Assembly: GCA_001632435.1 (NCBI GenBank)
Contig: KV423992.1
Span: 1 to 50,519 of the forward strand
Length of the DNA: 50,519 nucleotides
Direction of reading: 5' to 3'
DNA from: Calocera cornea HHB12733
Lineage: Eukaryota; Basidiomycota; Dacrymycetes; Dacrymycetales; Dacrymycetaceae
Shown here one piece after another: positions 1-9,566 of this stretch (its first letter is position 1; the number at the start of each line of letters is the position of its first letter). The notes under the pieces are model-generated. The model was not told the origin of the DNA. It made no database searches and saw only the letters and a program-made list of their open reading frames with translations. Position numbers and translations under genes: made by a program.

Positions 1-208
1 TTGATGTCGAAGGTCGTGTTTCGTCTTGTGACAAGATACCTGAACCTCCAGGGGACCGCCAGAGAGGTCCTGGAGGTTCAGGTACGAAGCCTTCTCACCA
101 AAGGCTGCGGGAGGGGGGGTCACATCAGTGGACAGTATTCATTGACCGGATCTAATGTTGATGTAGCGAGTTAACTATGTACATGCGAGCGACTCCTAAC
201 AATTTTTG
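1..208. other. 3' flank of the first gene with a perfect inverted repeat
   Basis: No coding sequence is seen. It lies downstream of the stop of the minus-strand gene and holds a perfect 16-bp inverted repeat at 37-52 and 69-84, each arm containing one copy of the locus 11-mer. Confidence 0.6.
37..84. repeat. 16-bp perfect inverted repeat with a 16-nt loop
   Basis: The left arm (37-52, tacctgaacctccagg) is the exact reverse complement of the right arm (69-84). It lies about 125 nt past the stop codon at 209, so it could form a stem-loop in the 3' UTR. Each arm embeds the 11-mer that recurs through the neighbouring gene. The structure is read directly from sequence; a role in RNA folding or 3'-end formation is inference. 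Confidence 0.9.
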
Positions 209-2797
209 CTACTTACGCCTGGGAGCCTTGCCCTTGGCAATGGTAATGCGACGAGCACGCCAGTTAGCACTGGGACGGAACTCGCCCTCACCTTCTTCTT
301 CTTCCTCCTCCTCCTCCGCATCCAACTGGTCCTCCTCCTTCTCCTCCTCCTCCTCCTCCTCCTCCTCCTCTTCCAGCACGGCAATCGGGGGATGTCCAAT
401 GGGCGGGCCATGATGTTGGGCATGCCAGGGCTCCAATGATGGGCGCGCGTCCGCCTCCATTATGGACAGTGCGCGGGCATATGCCAACTGTGCTGGCGTC
501 GGAGAGGGTGGAAAGGTGGGCGACATGGGTGCGGTGGGACGTTGGGGAGGAAGAGTAAGCCTGACCCAAAGGAGGCTGCGTCGTGGATCCATGTTGGTTT
601 CTTCATACGTCTGCGTGTTGAAGAACAGCATATCTTCTCCAGGTCGGATGATACGAATCCAAGGTTCAGGTATAGGACCTAACCCATCAGAGGGATCCTG
701 GGGCAGGCGCCGCACGCGAGAGGAGCCAACTTGAGGGGGCTGGGTGCGCGTATCCTCATCGGTGAGGTCGTCCGCCGTCTCTTCCCAGCGAATATGTTTG
801 AACAGAGTCTTGTACTCCGTCTTGCCAAGCTGACGTTTGGCAACCGGGAAAGAGGTGAATAGCTCATCCTCTTGGAAGCGCGGATCGGCGGCACGCTCCT
901 CCTGCAAGCGACGACCTAGGTTCAGGTAAGTCAGAAAGTTGTGGAATGATAAGCGGAGAACTAACCTTCCGGTGTCCTTCCCACGCCTCCCCGCACAGAG
1001 AATGTGCATTTCGCACCATAAAGGTAGCAGGGGAAGCACCCAAAGGTAAATTCCCTGCCACAGACAGGGTGGTTGCGCTGGAAACAGAAGTCGCAGCGGT
1101 AGTGGCCAGCTTCCCACTGTCCACTCATCAGTAAGAGGTTCAGGTAATAATGAAAAAAAAGCTACGTACACGGGTGACAGTATTGTTTCGCTCTGGTATG
1201 AGGGCCTGAAGCCGCTGATTCCTTTGCACGTCGAGGGTGGTCAACGTGTGCCAGTTCCGCCACATTGCATGAGAGCGGCGAGCCTGTGCACTGGTCAATT
1301 TGCCGCACCAAGCCAAGAATGAAGAAAATCACTCACAACATCGGGAGGTGGCATGGGGATCGTCTTCACCGGCTTGCTGCTAGGGCGAGGATTGGGTGCC
1401 CAGCGACGTGGAGGGGCCGCCTGGGGGGCAGCACGGCATGGGCACGGTGCAGGTGCTGAGCGTGGCGGGGGATGAGGGACTGGACGGGGCTGGCGCTGTA
1501 CCGGTGCCGAGGCAGGAGGGGGAGGATGGGTGGGAGGCCGGTTCTCCGCTGCTGAGTCGAACACCCCAGGCGTGATGCGGTCTCGGAGGCGCGAGAGGCT
1601 TTGCCTCAACCTGGTCTTGATACCCGATGCTCTGGGAGGGGGACTGCGCATACCTGAACCTGCCCCTGGCGCCCAACCAGGTTCAGGTAACTGCGAGTTC
1701 CACCCACCGTCCAGGTCACGCGATCCACGAGGTTCAGGTACGTCGATATCTTGTCCTCCGGAATCAGCGACGAGGTCGTCGGCAGCTTGAGGTTCAGGTA
1801 CCACCGGAGGAGACGCGTCCAGGCGAGCCGGTATGGGCTCATCCTTGACTGGGCTGGGGCGTGGTTGAGGAGGGCGGGGCAAGCGCAGTTGACCGAAAAA
1901 TGACGGTGTCGGCGACGGGCTGTGAGCCATGCGATAGCGGGTTTCGAAGTCGAGGGGCGGTAAGGGAGAACCAGTCGTGGGAGACGGAGGGAGGAAGAGG
2001 GGCTCGGCCTCCTGTTCGTCCTCCTCCTCTTCCTCTTCCTCTGCTTCAGTCTCAGCCTGCCCATATGAATGCATGGGAGGCGCGGGACCCAGGGAGGGAA
2101 TGTCGTCGAGGTCGTCGACCGACCAAGGGATTGGAGCGAGGTCATCGCGCGCCATCGCGTAGGCGCTGTGGAGCCAGGGCGGCGCTGTGACATTGAGGGG
2201 TGGGAAGGTGGGGATGGCGTACTCGAAGGCGCTGTCGAGGGTGGGGAACGGCGAGGCGTCTCTTCTCCAATGGTCGGCTTGCCGATGGAGTTCGTGCCGC
2301 GTCTGAACGGTTTGTCCAGCAGGCGGTACAAAGAACTCCCACGTCGAGGGCTCATGCCAATTGGGCGACTGATGGTTCAGCCTGGGGGCGCGAGGGCGCA
2401 GGAACATGAATGAGCGCATGTTGCCGCCCGCGCGGTAGAGAACATGGGGGAAGAGCTCCATGGCATCCGCAATGCGTGTCTCCACGAGCAGGGGCGGTCC
2501 AGGGTGACGGAGAACGATTTGGCGAAGCGCAAGCTACGGAACTGTTAGTGAGGTTCAGGTAAAGGTTCAGGTAAAAGCACGGCGCACCAATGGTAATCCC
2601 CATCGCTGCACAACATCCCTCAAACGCGGCAGGTGGACCTGAGATGCCTCATGGACATCCCAAAGGTCCTCGGCCGCGTTCCACAGCTGCCAGCGAGCAG
2701 AGATCCGAAAGATCTGCTCCTGGTCGTCTGACGCCGACTGTATGACGGGGCTGGGAAGGAGAATGGGTGCATTGAAGGGCCCGGGCTCGGAGTACAT
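209..2797 (-). CDS. Unrecognised large protein with Cys/His cluster and acidic tail
   Basis: I do not recognise a named family. Proposed exons: 2797-2588, 2533-1337, 1283-1170, 1116-966, 915-209, giving 792 aa; all four joins keep frame and the introns are 50-54 bp. The start ATG follows an accaac context, with an in-frame stop 24 nt upstream. Residues 508-545 hold a compact cluster (C515, C518, H523, C526, C534, C537, C544, with flanking phrases HYRCDFC and FTFGCFPCYLYG) that looks metal-binding. There are Pro-rich linkers, an acidic run near 225-245 and a long poly-Glu stretch near 734-768, followed by a basic C-terminus. The Glu runs are encoded by trinucleotide repeats. The gene is unique in the window for carrying the 11-mer in exons, introns and flanks. 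A nuclear or chromatin role is only a guess from the acidic and Cys-rich character. Confidence 0.75.
294..369 (-). repeat. Trinucleotide (GAG/GAA) microsatellite coding poly-Glu
   Basis: Runs of tcc/ttc on the plus strand encode the poly-Glu C-terminal stretch of the minus-strand gene. They also produce long artificial Ser, Leu and Arg frames on the other strand and frames. Confidence 0.85.
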
Positions 2798-3803
2798 GTT
2801 GGTCGAGGAGGAGTAGGTTCAGGTAATCTGTTCCATGTTAGCAGTATGAAGACAAATGAAAGGAAAGTGGGCGTACTCAAACGGAGGTTCAGGTAAACTG
2901 ACGTGGGAGCGAGGATGAAGAAAGACAGCGAGGAAGAGGGTGAGGGGGCGTATGCGGTATATGTGGACCGGTGGACAGGGGCGCGCGCCTCGTGGGACAG
3001 GGGTGTGGGACAGGGGGGGCTAGCCTTCTCGCGCCAGAAACATCGAAGCACCGCATAGGGGGCCCGGTGCGCAGAGTCCGTCGCAACGGGATGGCGACCT
3101 TGCAAGGCCAAGCACGCGCTCATCACACTTTGTATACACCAGATAGCCCAATAATACCATTACCTGAACCTAGTTACAGTGGTACAATCGTAGTACTATA
3201 TGTATCTAATCCGCTGCAAGTGTTGCGCGGCTGGGCGCTTTACCTGAACCTCAGACCAGCCCTCCACGTGGGCTGACAAGGGCTCACAAGCCTTATCGGG
3301 ACCCACCATCGGTCACGAGGACCACAACAATTGCAGACTCAGCCACAAGGGTCTGAAAAGGGGTCCCAATCCGCGCCCCGTTTTTGTGATGTCACTCACC
3401 GCGGCACGTTGATCTTCCACTATGAACTGAGTCAATGTCGCTTGGGGCAGTTATACGTTTCGATGCTATGGTGATGTAGAAGTCCGGCTCAAATCGGTTC
3501 TCAATGTATCAAGTACCGCTGGGCGCTTGCTCGGAATTAGGCTTATCTGGTCCACAGCTTGACACCCCATTCAGACCGGCTTTCCGTCTCGATGTAATGC
3601 CATGCCTCCAGAAGACCAAGAGAAGCACGCAATCTGCATGGCGCACTCCCGGGCCTGACATGCTGGCATATACTCCTCTGCAGCGATCCCGGCGCTGCAC
3701 CGCCTCGTCATCCAGCACGACAATATAATCCGACTTAAAGGGGCCTCTCGCACTCTTCGTCTCGATCCCCCTCCAGCTGAGCGCCAATATACTGAAGAGA
3801 CGA
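2798..3803. other. Upstream region of the first gene
   Basis: No convincing gene. It holds four copies of the 11-mer (2816 and 2886 in gene-sense orientation, 3161 and 3241 inverted). A possible 5'-UTR intron (gtacgc donor near 2870, acceptor ending near 2826) is visible on the minus strand but cannot be proved. Confidence 0.5.
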
Positions 3804-4617
3804 ATGAACCGGCTCGGGCTCGCGGAGGGCACCAGAGCCGGTGTGGCGCCGCCTGCTCCTAGGGCGAGAGGCGGTTTAGCCGCGAGGGCCATGGATGGCC
3901 TGCTTGTCATCGGCGGAATCTCCGAAGTACGTGGTGTCCTCTTCGTTCTAGTTTTGAGACATGGGGCTTAACTTCGCGCAGGAGCTGCGCGCTTGTCAAG
4001 ATAATTTTGATCGTCTTTCGTCCCGATGTCAGATCCTGGTGGGATTCGTCGATGCAGCTCTCCCGATAGATTCGCAGATCCCTCCCGGAATAGCCGAGGA
4101 AATTGGCCAATTCCGGTATGTGATCGATACCCCGAATCCAAACAGGTGGAAGCTAACAGTATGCCACAGCTTACGGCTAGAGACGGTCGTATCGGATTTG
4201 AACAACAGGATGCAGCAGAGCAGGATGGCAAGGGTTTTGCGCGTGAAGACCGAGGTCGCGACGCTCAACACTGTCCGACAGTCGGTGGATGAACTTGAAT
4301 TTCAGTGGTTAATTGTATGCCCCCTAACTCCAGTTTGATCCAAAATACTCATTCCCGGGCAGATTTTCGGACGCCTACAAGCCGAACGTGGAGACGAGCG
4401 AACTATGTCTGTTTTTGTTGTGATGGAACGGCATCTTCTGTCCATTCAAGATCGGCTGGAAACGGTGGACAATCATCTCCGCTCTTCTCACGTGAGACCA
4501 CACTCAGGCCATGTGACCGAAGCTTACACAAGTGGGCAGGAACCTACGTGCCACCACTCCATGAGAGAGACAAGCACCGGCCTCGTACGACTCGTTATCA
4601 TCCCGGCGCTTTTTTAG
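3804..4617 (+). CDS. Small helical protein, MLKL N-terminal-like bundle (tentative)
   Basis: Proposed exons: 3804-3926, 3982-4115, 4170-4314, 4363-4617, giving about 218 aa. Introns are 48-55 bp with good splice sites and all joins keep frame. The middle of the protein (residues 42-170) is almost wholly predicted helix: a conserved-looking ELRACQDNFDRL start, a PPGIAEEI turn, then long amphipathic helices with paired Arg/Lys. This spacing resembles the MLKL-NTD/HeLo-like four-helix bundles common in orphan agaricomycete proteins, which in some fungi are associated with cell death signalling. No kinase or NTPase domain follows. A further intron near 4493-4540 could shorten the C-terminus, which is uncertain. 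Gene likely; family assignment tentative. Confidence 0.5.
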
Positions 4618-5755
4618 CCATGGCCCTTTCTTCTCAGAGGTTGACTATTGAAGTGGAGTGGAGCACCCCAAGTGGTTATCACGCAGTCGTCCGGGTCTGG
4701 TAACCCACTGGAACAAAAGCTCCCGCTCCCGTCAATCTTCTGGCTGACTGGCTAAGGCTCAGAGAGGCCTGCCAAGGGATCAAGAAACTCTCCTATCAAA
4801 ATTCGAATCATTGGGACGCACTCGACACTACTACGCTACTAAATAGCGTTGGTGACTTCTCCGGGCCAACCTACCGACGGACGACGGCGGCGCGGTCAAC
4901 GGTTTGCAAATGCAGCTGAAGATCACTACCAGAACAACAAGCTATCAGTTTTGATTGTGGTGTTTCTCTGGTATGAGCACGGTGTGGCTGCCACTACTAC
5001 TGTGCTTCCAGGGGTGGGGTCGATAGCAACTCAATGCATACGGATTCAGTTTACCTATCACCCATTCCTGCCGTGACGTTCAGTGAGGGTGCTTTCCCGC
5101 ATTCTTAGTTGGAAACTCGGAGATGAGAGGTTAGAGCTGGTGTTCCGAACAGGTTTGAGGAGGTCTGCTAGCCTCGTTTGGGATTATGTGACGTGTGTTG
5201 CCCGCTAAAGCGCTTATGGCTCACTTTGGGAAGGTTACTCCAATGCGGGTCCTCCCGCGTATCACTGTCTATGCGCACACCGCCTTCATCCACCAGAAGA
5301 ACGCTTAGCCATACCGTCCACCTTTTGATCATTGTACGAAACAACGGCAGCCTCTGCAGCGTGCACGAGAGGCTGAGTCACCCTGTTAAGCCTCCCAGCT
5401 TTCATCTTGGATCACAGCTCACCCGGACAATTATAAGAGAACAAGGCACTGCCACACGTCTTGGCGGGGAGAAACTGATCGTCTCCCGACGCGACTCTTC
5501 TCTTTCCACTTGGACCCCGTGAGCATGTGATCACGTGAGTCGGTGTCTTCTTGACGGCCCGATATGGACCCTGCCCATGCGCTTCCATGCGGGCCCACGA
5601 AGATGAGCTCATTCCATCGTCCCTGGAATGTGACAGGCAGGTGCCCACGGCCGCCGTTGCCAGTGGGCATATAGGCTGGTCCTCCCTCTCCCATCCTCCC
5701 ATCATTCCGGCCCAGCATTCGGTGAACCTCCTTCTCCACAGCACCAGCGCCGACA
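4618..5755. other. Intergenic, no gene recognised
   Basis: Only short frames without conserved features or convincing splice chains. The last 300 bp form the promoter and 5' UTR of the first dehydrogenase. Confidence 0.5.
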
Positions 5756-6917
5756 ATGGGCATCTTCCAGTCCACATTCAAGGCCTCCGACATCCCTGCC
5801 CTGACCGGCAAGGTCGCGATCGTCACAGGCTCCTCGTCCGGCATCGGCGTCCAGACCGCGCTCCAGCTCGCCCTGCACGGCGCAAAAGTGTACATGGCCA
5901 CGCGCTCAGAGGAGAAGACGAGCGCGCTGATCCAGAGGCTGGAGGGAGAGCACTCGGAGTTGAAGGGGAGGCTCGTGTGGCTCAAAACGGACTTGAGCAG
6001 CGTCAAGTCTTGTCAGGACGCCGCGAAGGAGTTTGAGAGTAAGGAGGAGCGCCTGGACCTGATTGTCAATAATGGCGCAGAGGCGATGACCCCGTTCGCG
6101 CTCACGGACGAGGGTGTCTCCCGAACCTTTGCGGTCTGGTAGGCCCCTCCCGCCGCGAACGCACGCATATATGCTGACTAATGAGCCCGCTCCTACTCTG
6201 CAGCCACTTAGGCCACTTCGCACTCACCACGGCCCTCCTCCCACTACTCGAGCGCACCGCCAAGCTCCCCGATGCCGACGTGCGCGTCGTCAATGTCGCA
6301 TCGTTGGTGCACACCTCCGCCCCGGCGACCACGGACTTTGTGACACTCGAGGACTTCAAAGCGACGTGCGCTACCGGGCCGAAGGTCGATGGGCTCTTCC
6401 CGTATGCGGCGAGGTATGGTGCGTCGTCGTCACCTGGGTTCGCAAGAATGATGCTGTTGCAGACTGCTGAAACGCATATTAGGGCACAGCAAGCTCGCCA
6501 ACATCCTCTTCACAAAGGAGCTGCAGAAGCGGCTCGACGCGGACGGTGTGCCAATCATCACGCTTGCCGTGCACCCGGGGAGCGTCGCGACCGGTACGTC
6601 GACCTCCTCTCCATCCCGCTGCTGAGATTCAGCTGCTTATGGCGCGTACAGAGGGCAGCAAGAAGTTTATGGGCTTCCTCTTCCCCATCGCCGAATGGTT
6701 CTTCCTCACCCCCCTGCAAGGCGCGCTCACCTCCCTCTTCTGCGCGACCTCTCCCAAAGTATTGGCCGAGAAGAACAAGTACAAAGCCGCATACGTGGTG
6801 CCGTACGGGCAGATCGGGAAGGAGAGCGACAAGGCAAAGGATGTGGAGATGGCGGGCAGACTGTGGGCGCTGAGCGAGCAGGCGGTGAAGGAGATTGACG
6901 CGAAGGGGCATATTTAG
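5756..6917 (+). CDS. Short-chain dehydrogenase/reductase (SDR) copy 1
   Basis: A cytosolic NAD(P)-dependent oxidoreductase of the classical SDR fold, in the retinol-dehydrogenase/WWOX-like group common in fungi; the substrate cannot be read from sequence. Exons: 5756-6138, 6204-6418, 6483-6593, 6652-6917, giving 324 aa. The Rossmann glycine motif TGSSSGIG is at 24-31, catalytic Ser at about 161 (VNVAS), and the YxxxK pair is Y199/K203 (YGHSK). Odd point: the usual NNAG motif reads NNGAEAM at 105-111, so the structural Ala/Gly order is changed while the key Asn remains. It converges on SDR copy 2 with 114 bp between stops. Exon borders are shared with copies 2 and 3, as expected for local duplicates. 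Confidence 0.9.
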
Positions 6918-7031
6918 GGGGTTTTCTCCTATATACCCGGCGCGATGCGGAGATACGACACAGACTAATGGTAGCATCGCATATTTGCGGCCTAATGGAC
7001 TCTATACTCGCCCCACTCAGCTACAGTATGG

Positions 7032-8399
7032 CTACACTTTACCACTTCGCAGCACCTCCGCGACCGTCCTCTCGCTCAGCTCCCACAAGTTTGTGGCAGC
7101 GGCAGCATCAAGCGCGTTCTTGCTCGGCACCTCGATCGTGCCGAAGGGGACGAGGTACTGCGCCTTCCACTTTGCAGCTTCGCCTTTCACGACCGGGGCG
7201 GCGGCCGCGAAGAGGGGTGTGATGGCGCCTTGGAAGGGGGTGAGGATGAACAGCTTGACGATAGCGAAGAGCAGGGGTCCCATGAAGTTGATGCCGCCCT
7301 CTGTGCGCTGGGGTCAGTAGCGGCCCACGGGTCTGCAGCGAGGGAAGAGGAAGGAGGTGGAGAGACGGACCGGTGGCGACCCCGCCTGGGTGCACGGCGA
7401 TCGTGATACCCGGCACGCCCGCGTCGTCCCACCGCTTCTGGAGCTCTTTCGTAAACAGGATATTGGCGAGCTTCGTCTGCCCTAATCCCGCAACCTGCAT
7501 CAGTCTGGCTCCTGGAGAAGAGGAGGAGAGAACAGTGGGACTGGGGTGAAGATGGGAGGAAGAGGGGAACGTACCGTAGCGCGCCATCTTCTGCCCAAAG
7601 TTGTTTGTGCTCGACTCGGGCCCGCATAGGCTCTTGAAGTCCGCGAGGGTGGAGAAGGTGGTGTACGGCGGAGAGCTGTGCTGAGATGAGGACAGCTGGG
7701 GTGGCTTTCAGTGTGCTGCGAACAAAGGGGAAAGGGGAAAGGAGGGAGGGAACCCACGTTTATGACCCGCACGTCGGACCCGGGGAGCTTGGCTGTCGCT
7801 TCGAGCACGGGGAGGAGGGTGGTCGTGAACACGAAGGGGCCGACATGGCTGATCGGTTGGATCAGGGCGCGTTGCGGCGTGTATGCGGAATGCTTACTTG
7901 GCGGCCATGATGGTAGAGATCCCTTCGGACGTTTCATAGTAAGGCGAGGCGAGCATACCCGCGTTGTTCACTGTACGATAACGTCAGTGCGCTGTGTTGT
8001 TGTAGAGCGGGGCTTAGTAGCGCCGTACCCAATATATCCAGCTTTCCCTCCTTCTGCAAGAACGCCTCCGCAGCAGCCTTTGCAGACGTGATGGAAGACA
8101 GGTCCATAGTGAGCGACTGAAGGCGTCCCGATCCGCCCAGCGCAGGGTTAGCAGCTACCATCCGCTGGATCGCGTCCTGCGCTTTCTGTTCAGAGCGCGT
8201 CGTCAGGTAGACTTTGGCGCCATGGGATGCCAGTTGGAGTGCCGTTTGGTAGCCAATGCCGGAACTGTTCAGGCCGTCAGAAACGTGGCAAGGAGGAAAA
8301 GCGAAGCGCACACTTGGCGCCCGTCACGATCGCGACGCGTCCGTCGAGGTTCGGGATGTCCGTCACCGGGTTGAAGCGTTTTGAGAACCAGCCTCCCAT
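7032..8399 (-). CDS. Short-chain dehydrogenase/reductase (SDR) copy 2
   Basis: Same family as its neighbours. Exons: 8399-8314, 8264-8029, 7970-7898, 7848-7758, 7680-7575, 7481-7371, 7300-7032, giving 323 aa with every phase consistent. Cofactor motif TGANSGIG at 26-33, canonical NNAG at 109-112, and YGQTK with Y197 and K201. The exon that normally carries the VxNVSS Ser motif is interrupted by a 77-bp intron, giving VIN-HSSPPY; the Ser is still supplied just after the junction, but this join is the least certain. A TATAAAAG box lies 92 bp upstream. Exon 1 (86 bp) and exon 3 (73 bp) match copy 3 in length exactly, pointing to recent duplication and inversion. Confidence 0.88.
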
Positions 8400-9566
8400 A
8401 GTAACACCAATGTTGGAGTCCAAGGGTTGGTGCGGACGATTTTCTATGCAAGTGTTGCGACGCAACGCATCCCTTCCAGCGCGCTTTTATACCCATCCTT
8501 GCTTAGCCCGCCAGCGAGAAGAAATAGACGGACAGCACCCAAAAAGCAGAAAGCAACACAGTTGCGTAATCGAACCCTGAAACCCCATGCGCGCTTCCGT
8601 GTGGGTGTGCCCGTCTTCCATTGGTGCGCACCGATGGCCGGTCACCGCTTTCTGCCTCGGCCTCGGTGTACCCTGCGCTCGGACAACCGAACGGACGAGC
8701 TCGTCCTCCCTGCGAGCAGGAGGCGTGGACCCCCTCCACACGGGGTCGGGCTGGACACCGCTCTGCACGTGACCGATCATGTACGGTTCGAGAACTCTAT
8801 GTGCCTGGTCAAGCGGCCAACCGTCCAGGCTTCTTGGCGCTCCGATCCACCCTCTAGACACCGGTCGCCTTCATGTCTTGGTCTAGTCGCTGAGATAAGC
8901 CGAAGAAGCTCGCAATGTGGTATTTCTCGTGGAATGCCCACAATGAGTGCTTGGGTCTCGATCTTTATGTAAGCCCGCTCAGGTCCCATGTCCAGTGCTC
9001 CACCCCGGAGAGAGGAACACCGTTGTTCTTGCCAGTTGCTGTCTGTGGTGACGGAACGTCGACTACGCATGCTATGGCGGCGACCTTAGAAACCAGGGAT
9101 GACCCATGTAACTCATTGTCTCGCTACACGAGGTCGTTCGTTCTTTGCATGCGCACCTGTGCGACGGAAATCAGTGGAAGCATTCCAGGCGTGCATGCTG
9201 GAGATGCTATTGAACCGCCGATCGAGGTACACTCTACTGTATATTGACAGTTAGGGAAACTGGTACAGTATTATAGTGTTAACTCGAGAATGAACGAGTT
9301 TAATCGCGTTTTTTGAGGAGTATAGACTACTCGTAGGCGTGTTACGTCGATTGTAGGAAGTGTAGTCTGGTTGCAGCGTACTGGTGGTTTGTAAGGAGTG
9401 CGTCATCAAGAGCTACATAGCCAGTGACTCGAGGGACCCTGAGATTCCCACGACTTCCTTACAGCGTCCTGCTTACCAATGATACTCTTGGCGACCCGTC
9501 AAATGCCCCTCCGGTGCCTCCATCGTTCACCAGAGCACCTATACTCGACATTGTATATCTTTGTGT
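8400..9566. promoter_or_regulatory. Divergent intergenic region between SDR copies 2 and 3
   Basis: 1.17 kb between the start codons of two head-to-head dehydrogenases. Apart from the TATA box at 8484-8491 I see no gene; it must hold both promoters, and shared control is plausible. Confidence 0.5.
8484..8491 (-). promoter_or_regulatory. TATA box of SDR copy 2
   Basis: TATAAAAG on the minus strand, 92 bp upstream of the ATG at 8399; a textbook position and sequence for a fungal core promoter. Confidence 0.6.

Larger units (their letters stand above)
37..3251. repeat. Dispersed exact 11-mer AGGTTCAGGTA, 15 copies
   Basis: The 10-bp core GGTTCAGGTA or its complement starts at 37, 75, 663, 919, 1137, 1651, 1680, 1731, 1791, 2552, 2564, 2816, 2886, 3161 and 3241. 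In every case it extends to the 11-mer with the adjacent A (T on the other strand). Copies at 37, 1651, 3161 and 3241 read TACCTGAACC on the plus strand; the other 11 read that way on the minus strand, the sense strand of the gene at 209-2797. No exact copy was noticed in the other 47 kb. By chance about 0.002 copies would be expected in 3.3 kb. Confidence 0.95.

Noticed and set aside
196..439. Long poly-Arg, poly-Leu and poly-Ser frames on both strands
   Set aside because: They are shadows of the trinucleotide repeat that codes poly-Glu in the minus-strand gene; the Glu frame alone joins to conserved-looking exons.
2620..3126. A 168-codon minus-strand frame starting MMSACLAL
   Set aside because: It overlaps the better-supported first exon in another frame, is low complexity, and has no join into the downstream exons.
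3509..3910. A 133-codon minus-strand frame opposite the helical-bundle gene
   Set aside because: No conserved motif, no splice partners, and it overlaps the start of the plus-strand gene whose exon chain is consistent.
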